From SPJN01 sp965229935 (lineage in GTDB: Bacteria > Pseudomonadota > Alphaproteobacteria > SPJN01), in the NCBI GenBank assembly GCA_965229935.1, contig CBDDKB010000002.1:1426001-1490000 (forward strand): a DNA stretch of 64,000 nt. Direction: 5' to 3'. The position numbers and the translations under genes were made by a program. Shown here one piece after another: positions 43,599-52,559 of this stretch. The first letter of the stretch is position 1. Each line of letters starts with the position of its first letter. The notes under the pieces are model-generated. The model did not search any database. It was not told the DNA's origin and saw nothing but the letters and a program-made list of their open reading frames with translations.

Positions 43599-44270
43599 TT
43601 AACCTGCGGCAAACAGTGCCTCAATTGCTTGGGATACCTCATTAATTGAGGCCATCCCGTCCACAGACCGCACCAAACCGCGATCAGCGTAATAACTGAT
43701 CAAAGGGGCTGTCTGATTATGAAACGCGTCCAGACGGGTTTTCACCGCTTCTTCATTATCGTCAGGACGACGTTTGAACTCTTTTCCACCGCATTCGTCG
43801 CAGATTCCTGCCACTTTTGTCGGTTTGAAGGTATCGTGATACCCGGCACCGCATGAGCCACAGGCAAAACGGCCAGTGATTCGCTCTACCAGGGCGTCAA
43901 TATCAACTTCCATATTGATCACATGGTTGAGCGACACACCCTTTGCATCCAAAAGTTGATCAAGCGCCTCAGCCTGCCCAGTAGTGCGCGGAAAGCCATC
44001 AAGAATAAAGCCGCCAGCCTTGATATCGTCCTGGTCCAGGCGTTCGTCAATGATGCCGACAACAACTTCGTCAGGCACCAATTCGCCCGCTTCCATCAAG
44101 GCACCGGCCTTTTTGCCGATTTCCGAACCGGATGCAACAGCAGCGCGGAGCATGTCACCTGTGGACAACTGTACCATATTGCGGGTTTTGACCAGCGTTT
44201 CAGCCTGTGTGCCCTTCCCGGCACCGGGCGGACCAATCAGGATGATGTTTTGGGCTGCGGCGTCACTCAT
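43599..44270 (-). CDS. adk: Adenylate kinase
   Basis: A 223-residue long-form enzyme that interconverts ATP + AMP and 2 ADP. P-loop GPPGAGKG (13-20), STGDMLRAAV and GFILDGFPRTTGQAEAL are visible. The LID carries a zinc site: Cys137, Cys140, Cys157, Cys160. Start overlaps the secY stop as ATGA. Confidence 0.97.
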   Translation of the reverse strand: MSDAAAQNIILIGPPGAGKGTQAETLVKTRNMVQLSTGDMLRAAVASGSEIGKKAGALMEAGELVPDEVVVGIIDERLDQDDIKAGGFILDGFPRTTGQAEALDQLLDAKGVSLNHVINMEVDIDALVERITGRFACGSCGAGYHDTFKPTKVAGICDECGGKEFKRRPDDNEEAVKTRLDAFHNQTAPLISYYADRGLVRSVDGMASINEVSQAIEALFAAG

Positions 44271-45601
44271 CGACGAGACCCTCTTAGTTTTGATTTCTTA
44301 ATCAGCCCTTCATATTGATGGGCAATCAGATGGCTTTGAATTTGGCCGACCGTATCCATGGTCACTGACACAACAATCAGCAGGCTTGTCCCACCGAAGT
44401 AGAACGGCACAGCATAAGATGAGATCAAAATCTCTGGCAGTAGACACACAGCGGTCAAATAGGCAGCGCCGACCACGGTCAACCGGGTCAGCACAAAATC
44501 AATATATTCGGCAGTTTTCTTGCCCGGACGAATGCCGGGGACAAAGCCGCCCTGCTTGCGCAAATTATCGGCCGTATCTTCAGGGTTAAACACCAATGCG
44601 GTGTAGAAGAAGGCAAAGAAAATTATCCCGCCAGCATAGAATGCGAGGTATAGCGGCTGACCACGGCCCAACATTGCCGTGATAGTGGTCAACCATTCAG
44701 GTCCACCCTCGCCACTGAAATTGGCGATCGTAATCGGTAGCAACAGGATAGAGCTTGCGAAAATCGGCGGGATAACACCTGCGGAATTCAGCTTCAACGG
44801 TAGGTGAGAGCTTTCCCCACCCGTCATCTGACGCGCATTTACCTGACGCTTGGGATATTGGATCAACAAGCGGCGCTGTGCCCGTTCGATGAAGACAACG
44901 AAGGCAATCACAGCAACAGACATCACCAGCAGCGCAATGATAACCAGTGTCGGCAATGCGCCAGTACGGCCCAATTCAAATGTGGATGCCAAGGCGCTGG
45001 GTAGTTCTGCGACAATACCTGCAAAAATAATTAGCGAAATACCGTTACCGACACCGCGTGCAGTAATCTGTTCGCCCAACCACATCAGGAACAATGTACC
45101 GCCAACCAGCGTAATCACCGTGGTGGTAAGGAAGAACCAGCCAGGGTTCATTACGACCCCTTCTGCGTTCTGCAGACCGACGGCGATGGCAAAGCCCTGC
45201 ACAGAAGCAAGCAATACCGTGCCATAGCGCGTATATTGGTTGATCTTTTTCCGGCCCTGCTCACCCTCTTTCTTAAGGGCTTCCAATGTCGGTGAGACCG
45301 ACGTCATCAATTGCATGATAATTGATGCCGTAATGTAGGGCATAATGTTCAAGGCAAAGATCGCCATACGCGCAACCGCGCCGCCCGCAAAGGCGTTGAA
45401 CATGCTCAAAATACCGGATTGGTTCTGCTCTACAAGCGTCGCAAGAGAGGTCGGGTCAATACCGGGCAAAGGGATATACGTCCCCAAGCGATAAACGATC
45501 AAAGCGCCCAGCGTGAACCAGATGCGCTTGCGCAGATCTTCCGCCTTGGCAAAGGAGGAAAGATTGATATTCGCAGCAAGCTGTTCGGCAGCAGATGCCA
45601 T
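44267..45601 (-). CDS. secY: Protein translocase subunit SecY
   Basis: A 444-residue, ten-helix membrane channel protein. RIWFTLGALIVYRLGTYIPLPGID, MLGRGQPLYLAFYAG, NPEDTADNLRKQGGFVPGIRPG and LRGSRR at the end fit SecY. It forms the Sec pore with SecE and SecG. A hairpin at 45624-45640 lies in the 88-base gap after rplO. Confidence 0.98.
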   Translation of the reverse strand: MASAAEQLAANINLSSFAKAEDLRKRIWFTLGALIVYRLGTYIPLPGIDPTSLATLVEQNQSGILSMFNAFAGGAVARMAIFALNIMPYITASIIMQLMTSVSPTLEALKKEGEQGRKKINQYTRYGTVLLASVQGFAIAVGLQNAEGVVMNPGWFFLTTTVITLVGGTLFLMWLGEQITARGVGNGISLIIFAGIVAELPSALASTFELGRTGALPTLVIIALLVMSVAVIAFVVFIERAQRRLLIQYPKRQVNARQMTGGESSHLPLKLNSAGVIPPIFASSILLLPITIANFSGEGGPEWLTTITAMLGRGQPLYLAFYAGGIIFFAFFYTALVFNPEDTADNLRKQGGFVPGIRPGKKTAEYIDFVLTRLTVVGAAYLTAVCLLPEILISSYAVPFYFGGTSLLIVVSVTMDTVGQIQSHLIAHQYEGLIKKSKLRGSRR

Positions 45602-45689
45602 ATTGCAGGATCCTTCAGCGAGAGAGCGGCAGGACCGCTCAACAGGGTCTAACGGGCCACCGGCTAAAGCCGCAGCCCGTCAATTCTGT

Positions 45690-46181
45690 TTACGCGTCAG
45701 CAGCCTCTTCAGACTGTTTACGCGGTGCATTGACGGTGACAGAACCACCGGCAGCTTCGATTTTAGCAATGGCAGCCTTTGAGGCGCCAGCAACCGTCAG
45801 CTCAAGCTTGGCAGAAATTTCACCCTGACCAAGAACACGCACACCATCAAGCGCGCGACGGCATACACCAGCAGCGACCAGAGCTTCGACAGTCACGGGC
45901 TGACCGGCATCAAGCTTGCCCGCATCAACAGCGCGCTGCAGACGGTCAAGATTGACTTCGTTGAATGACAGACGGTTCGGCTTGTTAAAGCCACGCTTCG
46001 GCAGGCGCATGTGAAGGGGCATCTGACCACCTTCAAAACCCTTAATCGCAACACCTGAACGGGCCTTTTGACCCTTGTGGCCATGACCTGATGTCTTGCC
46101 TGTGCCTGAACCGATACCACGACCGACACGTTTGCGATTCTTGGTTGAGCCGTCCTGCGGACGCAATTCATTGAGTTTCAT
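45690..46181 (-). CDS. rplO: Ribosomal protein uL15
   Basis: A 163-residue uL15. It begins MKLNELRPQDGSTKNRKRVGRGIGSGTGKTSGHGHKGQKA in the typical glycine-rich form and contains GGQMPLHMRLPKRGFN. It is slightly longer than E. coli L15 through an acidic C-terminal tail. Confidence 0.98.
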   Translation of the reverse strand: MKLNELRPQDGSTKNRKRVGRGIGSGTGKTSGHGHKGQKARSGVAIKGFEGGQMPLHMRLPKRGFNKPNRLSFNEVNLDRLQRAVDAGKLDAGQPVTVEALVAAGVCRRALDGVRVLGQGEISAKLELTVAGASKAAIAKIEAAGGSVTVNAPRKQSEEAADA

Positions 46182-46274
46182 AATAGACCTCTTCTATTGG
46201 TCGATACGCGCATAACAAAATTGCGGCATCGTTTCAATCAAGCGCAGGTGGTATCCCCACCCACTCGGTAAAAG

Positions 46275-46298
46275 AAGGGCAGCCCAAAAGCCGCCCTT
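46275..46298 (-). other. Attenuator-like hairpin between rpmD and rplO
   Basis: AAGGGC pairs with GCCCTT, with inner GC pairs. On the minus strand it is followed by CTTTTACC. It starts eight bases after the rpmD stop, within a 125-base gap, so it may reduce readthrough to rplO and secY. Confidence 0.5.
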
Positions 46299-46306
46299 GC
46301 ATTTCG

Positions 46307-46489
46307 TTAGTCTTCTACCCGAACGAGGTGAGAGACTTTATTGATCATGCCGCGAACGGCAGGTGTATCTTCAAGCTCGCGGCGTTTGCCTACACGGCCA
46401 AGGCCAAGACCCTTTAGGGTTGCAAGCTGGTCCTTGGGACGACGGATTGAGCTGCCAGTCTGAACGACGGTCAAAGTCTTATCAGCCAT
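46307..46489 (-). CDS. rpmD: Ribosomal protein uL30
   Basis: A 60-residue uL30: KTLTVVQTGSSIRRPKDQLATLKGLGLGRVG and the end RGMINKVSHLVRVED. It begins three bases after rpsE. Confidence 0.97.
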   Translation of the reverse strand: MADKTLTVVQTGSSIRRPKDQLATLKGLGLGRVGKRRELEDTPAVRGMINKVSHLVRVED

Positions 46490-46492
46490 TGA

Positions 46493-47092
46493 TTAACCCT
46501 CCGCTGCCTGTGCTTCGCCAGCATCTTCAACCACTGCATCTTCGCCACCGCCACGACGGTTGGACAAGATGTCAGCCACTTTCTTGCCGCGCTTGGCGGC
46601 AATCCGGCGGGGGCTGGACTGGTTCTGCAGGGCATCAAATGTTGCCCGCACCATGTTATAGGGGTTGGACGTACCAATTGATTTGGTCACAACGTCCTGC
46701 ACACCCAACATTTCAAAGACGGCGCGCATCGGGCCACCGGCGATGATACCGGTACCGGGAGGTGCCGCACGCAGCACAACCTTGCCCGCACCGTGATGAC
46801 CTGCACAGTCATGATGCAATGTGCGACCTTCGCGCAGCGGTACCCGGATCAGGTTCTGCTTGGCAGCATCAGTTGCCTTGCGGATAGCCTCAGGTACCTC
46901 GCGGGCCTTACCATGACCAAAGCCAACACGGCCCTTTTGATCACCAACCACAACCAAAGCGGCAAAGCCGAAACGACGGCCACCTTTCACCACCTTGGCG
47001 ACGCGGTTGATAAAGACCAACTTGTCTTCAAATTCTGATTCCTGGCGGTCCCGGTCGTTACGGCCGCCGCGTTCTTTTTGATTACGTGCCAT
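46493..47092 (-). CDS. rpsE: Ribosomal protein uS5
   Basis: A 199-residue uS5 with the RNA-binding domain DKLVFINRVAKVVKGGRRFGFAALVVVGD and the C-terminal domain IAGGPMRAVFEMLGVQDVVTKSIG. The C-terminus adds about 25 acidic residues (GGGEDAVVEDAGEAQAAEG) not found in E. coli S5. uS5 affects decoding accuracy. Confidence 0.98.
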   Translation of the reverse strand: MARNQKERGGRNDRDRQESEFEDKLVFINRVAKVVKGGRRFGFAALVVVGDQKGRVGFGHGKAREVPEAIRKATDAAKQNLIRVPLREGRTLHHDCAGHHGAGKVVLRAAPPGTGIIAGGPMRAVFEMLGVQDVVTKSIGTSNPYNMVRATFDALQNQSSPRRIAAKRGKKVADILSNRRGGGEDAVVEDAGEAQAAEG

Positions 47093-47104
47093 TATCAGGA
47101 CCCC

Positions 47105-47467
47105 TTAGAACTTCAATCCACCTTCACGGGCGCCATCGGCCAAAGCCTTAACACGTCCATGAAAGATGTAGCCGCCACGATCAAAAATGACTTCCGATAC
47201 ACCGGCTGCAACGGCGCGTTCAGCAATCAATTTGCCAACAGCTTCGGCAGCGGCCTTATCGGCGCCGGTTTTCAGATTACCGCGCATGTCTTTTTCAAGA
47301 CTTGATGCAGCAGCAACTGTTTCACCGGACAGATCGTCAATGACCTGAGCGTAAATGTGTTTTGATGACCGGAAGACAGACAGTCGAGGCCGATCACCGG
47401 CGACTTTGCGCAACTGCGTGCGGACACGCTGTTTGCGACGATCAAATGTTTTATTTGAATTAGCCAT
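47105..47467 (-). CDS. rplR: Ribosomal protein uL18
   Basis: A 120-residue uL18, binding 5S rRNA: RPRLSVFRSSKHIYAQVIDDLSGETVAAAS and VSEVIFDRGGYIFHGRVKALADGAREGGLKF. Start MANSNKTFD at 47467 is chosen; the frame upstream to 47638 lies inside rplF. Confidence 0.97.
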   Translation of the reverse strand: MANSNKTFDRRKQRVRTQLRKVAGDRPRLSVFRSSKHIYAQVIDDLSGETVAAASSLEKDMRGNLKTGADKAAAEAVGKLIAERAVAAGVSEVIFDRGGYIFHGRVKALADGAREGGLKF

Positions 47468-47471
47468 GACC

Positions 47472-48005
47472 TTACTTCTTCTTACCTTCCTTACGGATGA
47501 TAAACTCATCCGCATACCGAACACCCTTGCCCTTATAAGGCTCCGGCGGACGCCAGCCGCGAATTTCCGCAGCAACCTGTCCAACCTTCTGCTTGTCAGA
47601 GCCGGAAATAACAACTTCCGTCTGGCTGGGGCAAGCAATGGTGATACCTTCAGGCGCTGTAACCGTCACATCATGGCTAAAGCCAAGCTGCAGGTTCAAA
47701 TCCTTGCCCTTCATCTGGGCACGATAACCAACACCGGAAATCGCCAGTTTCTTTTCAAAGCCTTCAGACACGCCGACAATGATATTGTCGATCAATGACC
47801 GCTGCATGCCCCACATGGAACGTGCGCGCTTTGAATCGTCAACCGGGCTAACGGTCACTTCATCATTTGCAAGCTCGACCGTCACTTCGTCGACAATCGG
47901 CATGCTCAATTCACCCTTGGGGCCTTTGGCCGCCAGGGACTTGTCCGCGATCGTAACGGTTACACCGCTAGGGACCGGAACTGGTTTACCACCAATACGT
48001 GACAT
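47472..48005 (-). CDS. rplF: Ribosomal protein uL6
   Basis: A 177-residue uL6, starting MSRIGGKPVPVPSGVTVTI, with KGPKGELSMP and the C-terminal signature GQVAAEIRGWRPPEPYKGKGVRY. It ends four bases before rplR. Confidence 0.98.
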   Translation of the reverse strand: MSRIGGKPVPVPSGVTVTIADKSLAAKGPKGELSMPIVDEVTVELANDEVTVSPVDDSKRARSMWGMQRSLIDNIIVGVSEGFEKKLAISGVGYRAQMKGKDLNLQLGFSHDVTVTAPEGITIACPSQTEVVISGSDKQKVGQVAAEIRGWRPPEPYKGKGVRYADEFIIRKEGKKK

Positions 48006-48023
48006 TGTTCCCTCCGCTCGATC

Positions 48024-48422
48024 TTAGAAGACTTGGCACAAAAGTTCGCCACCGACATTCTCGTCACGGGCACGGGTGTCAGACATAACACCACGCGGCG
48101 TGGACAGAATGGCGATGCCAAGACCATTAGACACACGGGGCATATCCTTAACGGATGTGTAGACCCGGCGGCCAGGCTTGGAAATACGGGCGATCTTTTG
48201 GATCACCGGTGTGCCTTCGTAATATTTCAATTCAATTTCGAATTCAGACTTGCCGCCATCGAAATCAGTACGGGTATAGCCGCGGATATAACCTTCATCC
48301 GTCAGCACTTCCAAAACCCGTCCACGCAGCTTTGACGCCGGAGTTGTCACAGTGGACTTACGACGTTGTTGCGCGTTACGGATACGTGTCAGCATATCAC
48401 CCAAGGGATCGGACATAGTCAT
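48024..48422 (-). CDS. rpsH: Ribosomal protein uS8
   Basis: A 132-residue uS8: MSDPLGDMLTRIRNAQQRRK and the end GLGIAILSTPRGVMSDTRARDENVGGELLCQVF. Two in-frame ATGs (48422 and 48416) are possible; GGGAGA lies before the first. uS8 is the translational autoregulator of the spc operon in E. coli. Confidence 0.98.
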   Translation of the reverse strand: MTMSDPLGDMLTRIRNAQQRRKSTVTTPASKLRGRVLEVLTDEGYIRGYTRTDFDGGKSEFEIELKYYEGTPVIQKIARISKPGRRVYTSVKDMPRVSNGLGIAILSTPRGVMSDTRARDENVGGELLCQVF

Positions 48423-48437
48423 GGTCTGCTCTCCCTA

Positions 48438-48743
48438 TTACCAGCTTGACTTCACAACACCGGGCACCTGACCGTCTGAGGCCAGCTGACGCAGTGAAAT
48501 GCGAGACATGTTGAATTTGCGGTAATAACCGCGCGGACGGCCGGTAACTTCACAACGGTTGCGCACACGATTGGCGGCAGAGTTGCGCGGCAGTTCGGCC
48601 AATTTCAGACGCGCTTTGAAACGCTCTTCCATCGGCAGACTTTCATCCTCGGCAATTGCCTTAAGCGCAGCGCGCTTTTCGGCATATTTGGCGACGAGCT
48701 TCTTGCGACGCTCGTTTTTCGCTACAGCACTTTTTTTAGCCAT
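48438..48743 (-). CDS. rpsN: Ribosomal protein uS14 (long, zinc-free form)
   Basis: A 101-residue uS14: RRKKLVAKYAEKRAALKAIA, ELPRNSAANRVRNRCEVTGRPRGYYRKF and the end DGQVPGVVKSSW. Lacking the CxxC pairs, it is the zinc-independent long form. A CCCCTG/CAGGGG hairpin lies at 48773-48789 in the gap after rplE. Confidence 0.98.
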   Translation of the reverse strand: MAKKSAVAKNERRKKLVAKYAEKRAALKAIAEDESLPMEERFKARLKLAELPRNSAANRVRNRCEVTGRPRGYYRKFNMSRISLRQLASDGQVPGVVKSSW

Positions 48744-48841
48744 GCTTCCTTCCTTTGGACCTATCCGGCCGGCCCCTGCTCATCAGGGGGTTGTGCCCGG
48801 TGGTTTCCTCGAAATCCTTAAAGGGTGCCTCGCTTTCGCGA

Positions 48842-49414
48842 TTAGGCAGCCTGTTCCTCTTCGGCGGGGAACGGGAACCCAATTGCTTTCAGCAGGAACC
48901 GTGCCTCGTCGTTATTTGTGGCGCTGGTGCAGACAATAATGTCCATACCCCAAGTTTCATCAACCTTGTCATAATCGATTTCAGGGAAGATGAAATGTTC
49001 TTTGATGCCCATGGCAAAATTGCCATTGCCGTCAAAACTTTTGGGGTTCAGACCACGGAAGTCCCGAATACGGGGCATCGCAATCGTCACCAAACGATCA
49101 AGAAATTCGTACATCTGCGTACCGCGCAGCGTCACCTTCACGCCCAAGGGCATGTCTTCACGAACCTTAAAGCCAGCGATTGACTTTTTGGCGCGGGTAA
49201 CAACCGGCTTCTGACCAGCAATGGCTTCCATTGCAGCTTCAGCAGATTTGACCTTCTTTGTATCAGCGGTGGCCTGGCCAACACCGATGTTCAGAACGAC
49301 TTTGTCGATCTTTGGCATCTGCATTTGGTTGGCATAGTTAAACTCTGCCTGCATTGCCGGAACGACTTCGTTCAGGTAGCGGTCTTTAAGACGCGGGTTT
49401 GTTGACTCAGCCAT
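48842..49414 (-). CDS. rplE: Ribosomal protein uL5
   Basis: A 190-residue uL5 contacting 5S rRNA and P-site tRNA: QMPKIDKVVLNIGVGQATAD, LGVKVTLRGTQMYEFLDRLV and RDFRGLNPKSFDGNGNFAMGIKEH. Start MAESTNP at 49414 overlaps the rplX end by 8 bases; the longer frame reads through rplX. Confidence 0.98.
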   Translation of the reverse strand: MAESTNPRLKDRYLNEVVPAMQAEFNYANQMQMPKIDKVVLNIGVGQATADTKKVKSAEAAMEAIAGQKPVVTRAKKSIAGFKVREDMPLGVKVTLRGTQMYEFLDRLVTIAMPRIRDFRGLNPKSFDGNGNFAMGIKEHFIFPEIDYDKVDETWGMDIIVCTSATNNDEARFLLKAIGFPFPAEEEQAA

Positions 49415-49724
49415 CGAGAACCTCCCCAGAACGTTTGGCATAACGGACCTTGCGGCCATCATCCAAAATCTTGAACCCTACGCGGGTCGGCTTGTCTTCC
49501 TTGGGGTCAACAACCGCCAAGTTTGACAGATCTACAGCCGCTTCCTTGCGCTGGATACCACCTTGATCGAACTGTGTCGGACGCTGATGACGGGTCGCAA
49601 CCTTTACGCCCTGCACAACGGCCTTGGCAGCACCGGGCAGCACACGCAGAACTTCGCCGCGCTTGCCTTTGTCGGCACCGGCCAATACTTCGACCTGATC
49701 ACCCTTTTTAATTTTTGCAGCCAT
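49407..49724 (-). CDS. rplX: Ribosomal protein uL24
   Basis: A 105-residue uL24 with the KOW motif KKGDQVEVLAGADKGKRGEVL and KDKPTRVGFKI-like ending. ATG 49724 overlaps the rplN stop as ATGA, with GGAGGT upstream; the preceding in-frame GTG is too close to that ribosome-binding site. Confidence 0.97.
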   Translation of the reverse strand: MAAKIKKGDQVEVLAGADKGKRGEVLRVLPGAAKAVVQGVKVATRHQRPTQFDQGGIQRKEAAVDLSNLAVVDPKEDKPTRVGFKILDDGRKVRYAKRSGEVLDG

Positions 49725-50092
49725 CACAGCACCTCCGGTGCGAGCGAGATGATCTTCATGTGATTGCGCGAACGCAATTCACGGGTCACCGGCCCAAAAA
49801 TACGCGTACCGATCGGCTCGCCCGCATTGTTGATCAAAACAGCGGCATTCCGGTCAAACCGGATAACGCTGCCATCATTGCGGCGAATGTCGGTTGCCGT
49901 GCGAACGATAACGGCCTTTAGGACGTCACCTTTTTTCACGCGACCACGCGGAATAGCTTCCTTTACAGACACAACGATTGTATCGCCAATGCCTGCCACC
50001 ATATGCTTGGACCCGCCAAGCACCTTGATGCACTGAACCCGGCGAGCGCCTGAGTTATCAGCAACATCTAGATTTGTTTGCATCTGGATCAT
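49724..50092 (-). CDS. rplN: Ribosomal protein uL14
   Basis: A 122-residue uL14: MIQMQTNLDVADNSGARRVQCIKVLGG and FGPVTRELRSRNHMKIISLAPEVL. It forms intersubunit bridges. Its stop overlaps the rplX start. Confidence 0.98.
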   Translation of the reverse strand: MIQMQTNLDVADNSGARRVQCIKVLGGSKHMVAGIGDTIVVSVKEAIPRGRVKKGDVLKAVIVRTATDIRRNDGSVIRFDRNAAVLINNAGEPIGTRIFGPVTRELRSRNHMKIISLAPEVL

Positions 50093-50136
50093 GTAAAGAC
50101 CCTACCCTTCAAAGTTGGACGATATCGCTCCAGGCC

Positions 50137-50370
50137 CTATGCCTGGGTGATCACTTCCCACCGCTTCAGCTTAGAAACGGGGACACATTCCTGAATCTGG
50201 ACCATGTCACCAGCTTTAAACTGATTGCTCTCATCATGTGCGTGGTACTTTTTGGACCGGCGCACTGTTTTCCTCAATACCGGATGCGTAAAGCGACGCT
50301 CGACGCGGACGACAACTGTCTTGTCACCCTTGTCAGACACCACTACACCCTGAAGAATTCGTTTCGGCAT
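50137..50370 (-). CDS. rpsQ: Ribosomal protein uS17
   Basis: A 77-residue uS17: MPKRILQGVVVSDKGDKTVVVRVERRFTHPVLRK and VQIQECVPVSKLKRWEV. Binds 16S rRNA 5' domain. Located between rpmC and rplN. Confidence 0.97.
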   Translation of the reverse strand: MPKRILQGVVVSDKGDKTVVVRVERRFTHPVLRKTVRRSKKYHAHDESNQFKAGDMVQIQECVPVSKLKRWEVITQA

Positions 50371-50398
50371 GCTCTCGCCTCACTCTACCTAAGACAGC

Positions 50399-50596
50399 TT
50401 AGCTGTCTGTGTTCTTCTTAGCGGACAGAACGGTTTGAATACGCGCAATATCGCGACGTACATCCCGTACCCGAGCCGTGTTTTCCAACTGACCGGTTGC
50501 CTTTTGGAACCGCAAGTTCAGCTGTTCCTTTTTCAGCACCTTCAACTCATCAATGAGTTGATCCGGCGTTTTATCGTTCAGTTCAGCGGCGTTCAT
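50399..50596 (-). CDS. rpmC: Ribosomal protein uL29
   Basis: A 65-residue uL29: KTPDQLIDELKVLKKEQLNLRFQKATGQLENTARVRDVRRDIARI. Sits by the exit tunnel, where trigger factor and SRP dock. Confidence 0.97.
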   Translation of the reverse strand: MNAAELNDKTPDQLIDELKVLKKEQLNLRFQKATGQLENTARVRDVRRDIARIQTVLSAKKNTDS

Positions 50597-50627
50597 AGCC
50601 TAAACCCTTTTTCCTACCGCTTGCCGA

Positions 50628-51041
50628 TTAATCAGCAAGACGGGTGACGATCTTGGTCTTGATCGGCAGCTTTGCAGCGGCACGTTCAAGGGCGCCCTGC
50701 GCCACGTCCTGCGGCACACCGTCAATTTCGAACATGATCCGGCCAGGCTTGACCTTGCATGCCCAAAATTCGGGCGAACCCTTACCTTTACCCATACGTA
50801 CTTCGGTCGGTTTCTTCGACACGGGCACGTCGGGGAAAATTCTAATCCACACACGGCCGGCACGTTTCATATGACGGGTCATGGCACGACGAGCAGCTTC
50901 GATCTGCCGTGCTGTGACACGCTCCGGCTCCATGGCTTTAAGGCCGTATGAGCCGAAATTCAGGCTTGTGCCGCCCTTCGCATTGCCGCGGATGCGGCCT
51001 TTATGCATTTTGCGGAATTTCGTGCGTTTTGGTTGTTGCAT
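50628..51041 (-). CDS. rplP: Ribosomal protein uL16
   Basis: A 137-residue uL16: MQQPKRTKFRKMHKGRIRGNAKGG, AARRAMTRHMKRAGRVWIRIFPD and GVPQDVAQGALERAAAKLPIKT. It helps organise the peptidyl-transferase and A-site region. A 126-base gap with a perfect hairpin precedes it. Confidence 0.98.
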   Translation of the reverse strand: MQQPKRTKFRKMHKGRIRGNAKGGTSLNFGSYGLKAMEPERVTARQIEAARRAMTRHMKRAGRVWIRIFPDVPVSKKPTEVRMGKGKGSPEFWACKVKPGRIMFEIDGVPQDVAQGALERAAAKLPIKTKIVTRLAD

Positions 51042-51121
51042 CGTTTAATTCCGGTTTCCATCTCGCGTCTTGACGCAGGACTGATCTGCCCTATTCGTCT
51101 TGATCGCTTGCCTCACTTAAT

Positions 51122-51142
51122 GTCGGCAGACAATCTGCCGAC
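51122..51142 (-). other. Perfect 9-bp hairpin between rpsC and rplP
   Basis: GTCGGCAGA pairs fully with TCTGCCGAC around a three-base loop, in the 126-base rpsC-rplP gap. No T-run follows on the minus strand. It may be an RNase-processing or stability element. Confidence 0.6.
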
Positions 51143-51167
51143 CGTTTCCACCAGACGGAACACAGCC

Positions 51168-51872
51168 TTAGCTGCGATCACGTCCACGATTTTCAGAACC
51201 GCCCTGACCTTCAAGCGCGCGGCGCTCAGAAGCCATGGGATCATGTTCCATAATTTCACCCTTGAAGATCCACACCTTCAGACCGATCAGGCCATAGGTG
51301 GTCAACGCTTCGGCAGTACCGTAGTCAATATCGGCACGCAGAGTATGAAGCGGCACACGACCTTCGCGGTACCATTCGGTACGGGCAATGTCAGCACCAG
51401 CCAAACGGCCACCGGCATTGATCCGAATACCTTCGGCGCCCAGACGCATTGCGGACTGCACAGCACGTTTCATGGCACGGCGGAAAGCCACACGACGAAC
51501 CAGCTGCTGACCGATGCTTTCGGCAACCAATGTTGCATCAAGTTCAGGCTTGCGGACTTCAACAATGTTCAAGTGAACTTCTGAATCCGTGAACTTGGCA
51601 ACTTCGCGGCGCAGCTTTTCAATGTCTGCACCTTTTTTACCGATGATCACACCAGGACGTGCTGAGTGGATGGTCACGCGCGCACGACGGTGCGGACGTT
51701 CGATCACAACTTTTGACACGCCAGCCTGGCTGAGCTTGTCTTGCAAGAAGCCCCGAATTTTCAAGTCTTCCTGCAGCATGGGACCATAGTCACCGGAATT
51801 CGCATACCAGCGAGAATCCCATGTGCGGTTCACCCCAAGGCGCAGACCAATCGGATTGATTTTCTGACCCAT
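51168..51872 (-). CDS. rpsC: Ribosomal protein uS3
   Basis: A 234-residue uS3: MGQKINPIGLRLGVNRTWDSRWYA, KH-domain motif ARPGVIIGKKGADIEKLR, and EGRVPLHTLRADIDYG. It forms the mRNA entry site with uS4 and uS5. The tail EGQGGSENRGRDRS is hydrophilic. Confidence 0.98.
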   Translation of the reverse strand: MGQKINPIGLRLGVNRTWDSRWYANSGDYGPMLQEDLKIRGFLQDKLSQAGVSKVVIERPHRRARVTIHSARPGVIIGKKGADIEKLRREVAKFTDSEVHLNIVEVRKPELDATLVAESIGQQLVRRVAFRRAMKRAVQSAMRLGAEGIRINAGGRLAGADIARTEWYREGRVPLHTLRADIDYGTAEALTTYGLIGLKVWIFKGEIMEHDPMASERRALEGQGGSENRGRDRS

Positions 51873-51883
51873 CTTATTCCCTC

Positions 51884-52264
51884 TTAGCTCGCGTCAGCCT
51901 GTTCGCGCACCACAATGGTAAGGTGGCTGAACGGCTTAAGAATTTTGCCGACGCGACCACGTGCACGCGGACGCCAACGTTTCATGACCATGCTTTTACC
52001 AACATGGGCTTCAGCGACGACCAGGCTGTCAACATCCAGATCGTGATTGTTTTCTGCATTGGCAATCGCACTTTGAAGGCACTTCTTCACATCGTTAGAG
52101 ATACGACGATTAGAGAAGGTCAATTCGGCCAAAGCCGCATCAACCTTTTTGCCACGAATGGTTGCCGCAACGAGGTTCAGCTTTTGCGGGCTAACACGCA
52201 AAGAGCGTGCAATTGCCTGCGCCTCGTTATCAGCAAGCCGGCGTTCCTGCTTCTTCTTGCCCAT
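51884..52264 (-). CDS. rplV: Ribosomal protein uL22
   Basis: A 126-residue uL22: ARSLRVSPQKLNLVAATIRGKKVDAALAEL, then the tunnel beta-hairpin VGKSMVMKRWRPRARGRVGKI and SHLTIVV. The hairpin lines the peptide exit tunnel where macrolides act. Confidence 0.98.
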   Translation of the reverse strand: MGKKKQERRLADNEAQAIARSLRVSPQKLNLVAATIRGKKVDAALAELTFSNRRISNDVKKCLQSAIANAENNHDLDVDSLVVAEAHVGKSMVMKRWRPRARGRVGKILKPFSHLTIVVREQADAS

Positions 52265-52269
52265 GACGG

Positions 52270-52548
52270 CTACTTCCTTTTCGCCTTCTTGTCGGCCTCA
52301 TGCCCGTAATAGGTCCGGGTCGGTGAGAATTCACCGAACTTATGACCAACCATGTCTTCCGACACGAGAACGGGAATGAATTTTTGGCCGTTATACACAC
52401 CAAAAGTCAGACCGATGAATTGCGGCAGAATGGTTGAGCGGCGTGACCAGATCTTGATCACATCTTTCCGACCAGACTCGCGCGCAGCTTCAGCCTTTTT
52501 CAACAAATAGCCGTCTACAAACGGCCCTTTTCTCAAAGAACGTGCCAT
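52270..52548 (-). CDS. rpsS: Ribosomal protein uS19
   Basis: A 92-residue uS19: MARSLRKGPFVDGYLLKKAE, WSRRSTILPQFIGLTFGVYNGQKF and HKFGEFSPTRTYYGHEADKKAKRK. It pairs with uS13 in the small-subunit head. Confidence 0.98.
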   Translation of the reverse strand: MARSLRKGPFVDGYLLKKAEAARESGRKDVIKIWSRRSTILPQFIGLTFGVYNGQKFIPVLVSEDMVGHKFGEFSPTRTYYGHEADKKAKRK

Positions 52549-52559
52549 GACGACTAAAC

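Noticed and set aside
43463..43645. Short plus-strand ORF in the adk-rpsM gap
   Set aside because: It overlaps the promoter and adk end, has no ribosome-binding site and resembles no protein.
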